This document shows positions 62,417 through 64,000 of a stretch of DNA of 64,000 bases, piece by piece; position 1 is the stretch's first letter; every line of letters begins with the position of its first letter. Below the pieces are notes generated by a model that made no database searches, was not told where the DNA came from, and saw only the letters and a list, made by a program, of their open reading frames with translations. The stretch is from an uncultured Collinsella sp. GTDB lineage: Bacteria > Actinomycetota > Coriobacteriia > Coriobacteriales > Coriobacteriaceae. A program made the translations under genes and the position numbers. The DNA lies in the NCBI GenBank assembly GCA_958407465.1, contig CATYIV010000005.1:1-64000 (forward strand), in the 5' to 3' direction.

Positions 62417-64000
62417 CTATTTCGTCTTGCCTGTAATGAGCGTCTTAAGACCCAGGCCGATCAGACCCAGGCCCATGCGCACGCGGCCGGGGCGATGGCG
62501 CTCGATGGCCTTGGTCTTGCCGGCGGGCTTATCGCGACGGGCGCTCGTCTCGGGTGCGGGCTTGATGACCTGCGGATCGGGCTGAGGTGCAGGTGCAGGC
62601 TCGGGCTCAATGACGGTCGCCTGGACCTCTTGGACCTTGGGTGTGGCCGGCTGCGGCTCAGGAGCAGGGGCGGGCTTTGCCTCGGCGGCGGGCTCCGGAG
62701 TCGCAGTAGCGGGCTCGGGCGCTTTCTCCACGGCGGGCTCTGCGGCAGCCTCGGGCTCATTCACCAGGGGAGCTGCAACCGCTTCCGGTTTGGCAGCTGC
62801 CCCGTGTTCAACCTCGGCCTGAATAGCTTCTTCGGCCACACGTTCCTTCTCCTGTGCGCGCTGCTGCGCGGCGGCCTCGGCGTTGCGATAGGCACGCTCC
62901 AGTAGAGCTTCCTGCGAGTTGAAGGGTTTCTCACCCTCTGCACACTCCACGGGGACCCAGGTGCCGTCGCTCGTGAGGCTGCGGGCCTTCACGTTGTCCT
63001 GCAGCTGCATGCCCATGCACTCGTGTACCAGGGCGCGGCAGGTGGGGTCGAGCACGGGGAAGGCAATCTCCACGCGGTGCTCGGTGTTGCGCGTCATCAT
63101 GTCTGCCGAGCTCAGGTAAATCATGTCCGAGTCCACGCCGAAAGCATAGACGCGCGCGTGCTCCAAAAAGCGTCCGACGATGGAGCGGACATGCACGTTC
63201 TCGGTCTTGCCCGGAACACCGGGCTTGAGGCACGAGATGCCTCGGATGATCATGTCTACGCGCACGCCGGCACACGATGCCTCGGCGATCTTGTCGATAA
63301 CCTCGCGGTCGGTCAGCGAGTTGAGCTTAAAGAACACGCGGGCGGGCTCGCCGGCAAGGGCGCGCTGGATCTCGCGGTCAAGCCCGCGCATGATGAGCGG
63401 TTTCAGTCCGACGGGCGCCACACCCAGGAAGCGGTAGTCGCCGCGCAGGTTGCCCAGCGACAGGTTGCGGAAGAACAGGTTGGCGTCCTCGCCGATGCCG
63501 GGATGGGCTGTCATGAGCATAAAGTCGCTGTAGAGTTTGGCCGTCTTCTCGTTAAAGTTGCCGGTGCCCAAAAGTGTGAGGCGCGTTAGCGCCATGCCCT
63601 CGCGATAGGTGAGCTGGCAGATCTTTGAGTGGCATTTAAAGCCCTCGGAACCATAGATGACGGTGCAGCCGGCCTCTTCCAGGCGCTCGGCCCACTCGAT
63701 GTTGTTCTGCTCGTCAAAGCGTGCGCGGAGCTCCATGAGCACCGTGACCTCTTTGCCGTTCTCGGCAGCATCGATCAGCGACTCGCATAGGCGGCTCTGC
63801 TTGGCCACGCGGTAGAGCGTGATGCGCAACGAGATGCACTCGGGGTCGTAGGCTGCTTCGTGCACCAGGTCCAAGAACGGGTTCATGTCCTCGTAAGGGT
63901 AGAAGAGCAGCTTGTCGTGCTGCAGCACCTGCTCGCGGATGGAGCGGGTCATGTCGATGGTGGGATTGGGCTGCGGCTTAAACGGCGTAAAGAGCAGCTC
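62417..64000 (-). CDS. ppk1: Polyphosphate kinase 1, N-terminus cut by window edge, with low-complexity C-terminal extension
   Basis: The frame enters from the right edge and continues for 527 codons. The visible part covers the catalytic C-terminal domains: HDKLLFYPYEDMNPFLDLVHEAAYDPECISLRITLYRVAKQSRL, ELRARFDEQNNIEWAERLEEAGCTVIYGSEGFKCHSKICQL (second active-site His), GTGNFNEKTAKLYSDF and TRNTEHRVEIAFPV. It makes polyphosphate from ATP. After the usual end (about 150 residues before the stop) there is an added tail: Ala/Glu-rich helix, Pro/Ala/Glu-rich linker, and a short basic/hydrophobic end (RPGRVRMGLGLIGLGLKTL). The tail may anchor the enzyme or a partner. Confidence 0.92.
   Translation of the reverse strand, partial: ELLFTPFKPQPNPTIDMTRSIREQVLQHDKLLFYPYEDMNPFLDLVHEAAYDPECISLRITLYRVAKQSRLCESLIDAAENGKEVTVLMELRARFDEQNNIEWAERLEEAGCTVIYGSEGFKCHSKICQLTYREGMALTRLTLLGTGNFNEKTAKLYSDFMLMTAHPGIGEDANLFFRNLSLGNLRGDYRFLGVAPVGLKPLIMRGLDREIQRALAGEPARVFFKLNSLTDREVIDKIAEASCAGVRVDMIIRGISCLKPGVPGKTENVHVRSIVGRFLEHARVYAFGVDSDMIYLSSADMMTRNTEHRVEIAFPVLDPTCRALVHECMGMQLQDNVKARSLTSDGTWVPVECAEGEKPFNSQEALLERAYRNAEAAAQQRAQEKERVAEEAIQAEVEHGAAAKPEAVAAPLVNEPEAAAEPAVEKAPEPATATPEPAAEAKPAPAPEPQPATPKVQEVQATVIEPEPAPAPQPDPQVIKPAPETSARRDKPAGKTKAIERHRPGRVRMGLGLIGLGLKTLITGKTK

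Overview
The window reads as a chromosomal segment of a gut Actinomycetota of the class Coriobacteriia, most like Collinsella. This is inferred from gene content and style: a GC-rich backbone with strong AAGGAGG-type ribosome binding sites, a heterofermentative gut metabolism (L-lactate dehydrogenase, two acetate kinases, phosphotransacetylase, a beta-glucoside PTS), the acetylase route to diaminopimelate, and many long intergenic palindromes. No rRNA, tRNA or CRISPR array was recognised.

Layout. 1-4660: TatD-like hydrolase (cut by the edge), tcdA, an ArsR/SdpI autorepressor-immunity pair, and ettA. 4661-6450: an AT-rich insert with a secreted papain-like cysteine peptidase and an overlapping lipoprotein. 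6452-8890: two large low-complexity proteins of unknown function. 9066-13336: an AT-rich island with a DUF2087 regulator, an MFS exporter, a B12-type radical SAM protein with winged-helix-like C-terminal segments, and, directly after it with a perfect ribosome binding site, a 36-codon acidic peptide gene ending in Phe-Cys-His. This is the best candidate in the window for an undescribed system (a RiPP-like pathway). 13470-20356: nadE, a DapL/AlaA-like aminotransferase, ldh, a DUF2974 protein flanked by a 29-bp direct repeat, and a nucleoid-associated protein. 20549-25916: the lysine/DAP cluster, with a lysine riboswitch driving a lysA-dapA in-frame fusion, dapB and dapH, and a divergent deacetylase. 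25961-30813: orphan higA with a truncated higB, an MFS drug exporter behind an operator-containing promoter, an FxLYD protein whose ribosome binding site sits in a hairpin, and an HTH/Ser-Thr kinase pair. 30853-35260: secreted coiled-coil wall protein, MOSC protein, and a D-aspartate-ligase-like ATP-grasp enzyme with an aspartate/glutamate racemase. 35288-38776: an ECF transporter (T, fused A-A', S) whose S-component gene is preceded by a leader peptide with three Trp codons and an attenuator, so the substrate is probably tryptophan. 38964-42260: sortase-anchored C69 dipeptidase, a 30-residue membrane peptide and a diacylglycerol kinase. 42359-46522: rnd, a YugP-like protease, xseA, xseB and a HIT protein. 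46670-50723: tandem ackA genes and convergent pta. 50955-55777: glf with a glycosyltransferase, P1 peptidase, maf and a DJ-1 protein. 56357-60370: a very GC-rich DMT transporter/GH1/PTS EIIBC island followed by an internally deleted IS3 element. 61002-64000: rlmD and ppk1 (cut by the edge).

Common threads. Amino-acid supply is controlled by RNA: lysine by a riboswitch and tryptophan by an attenuator. Acetyl-CoA to acetate conversion (Pta, AckA) and pyruvate to lactate conversion (Ldh) give the fermentation end steps. Intergenic DNA is unusually rich in large hairpins. Two families occur twice each with a conserved core and compensatory changes in the helices (20408-20505 and 37884-37984; 53214-53323 and 53418-53540), and several further palindromes occur once or as short tandem sets. 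These are the second most interesting feature of the window.
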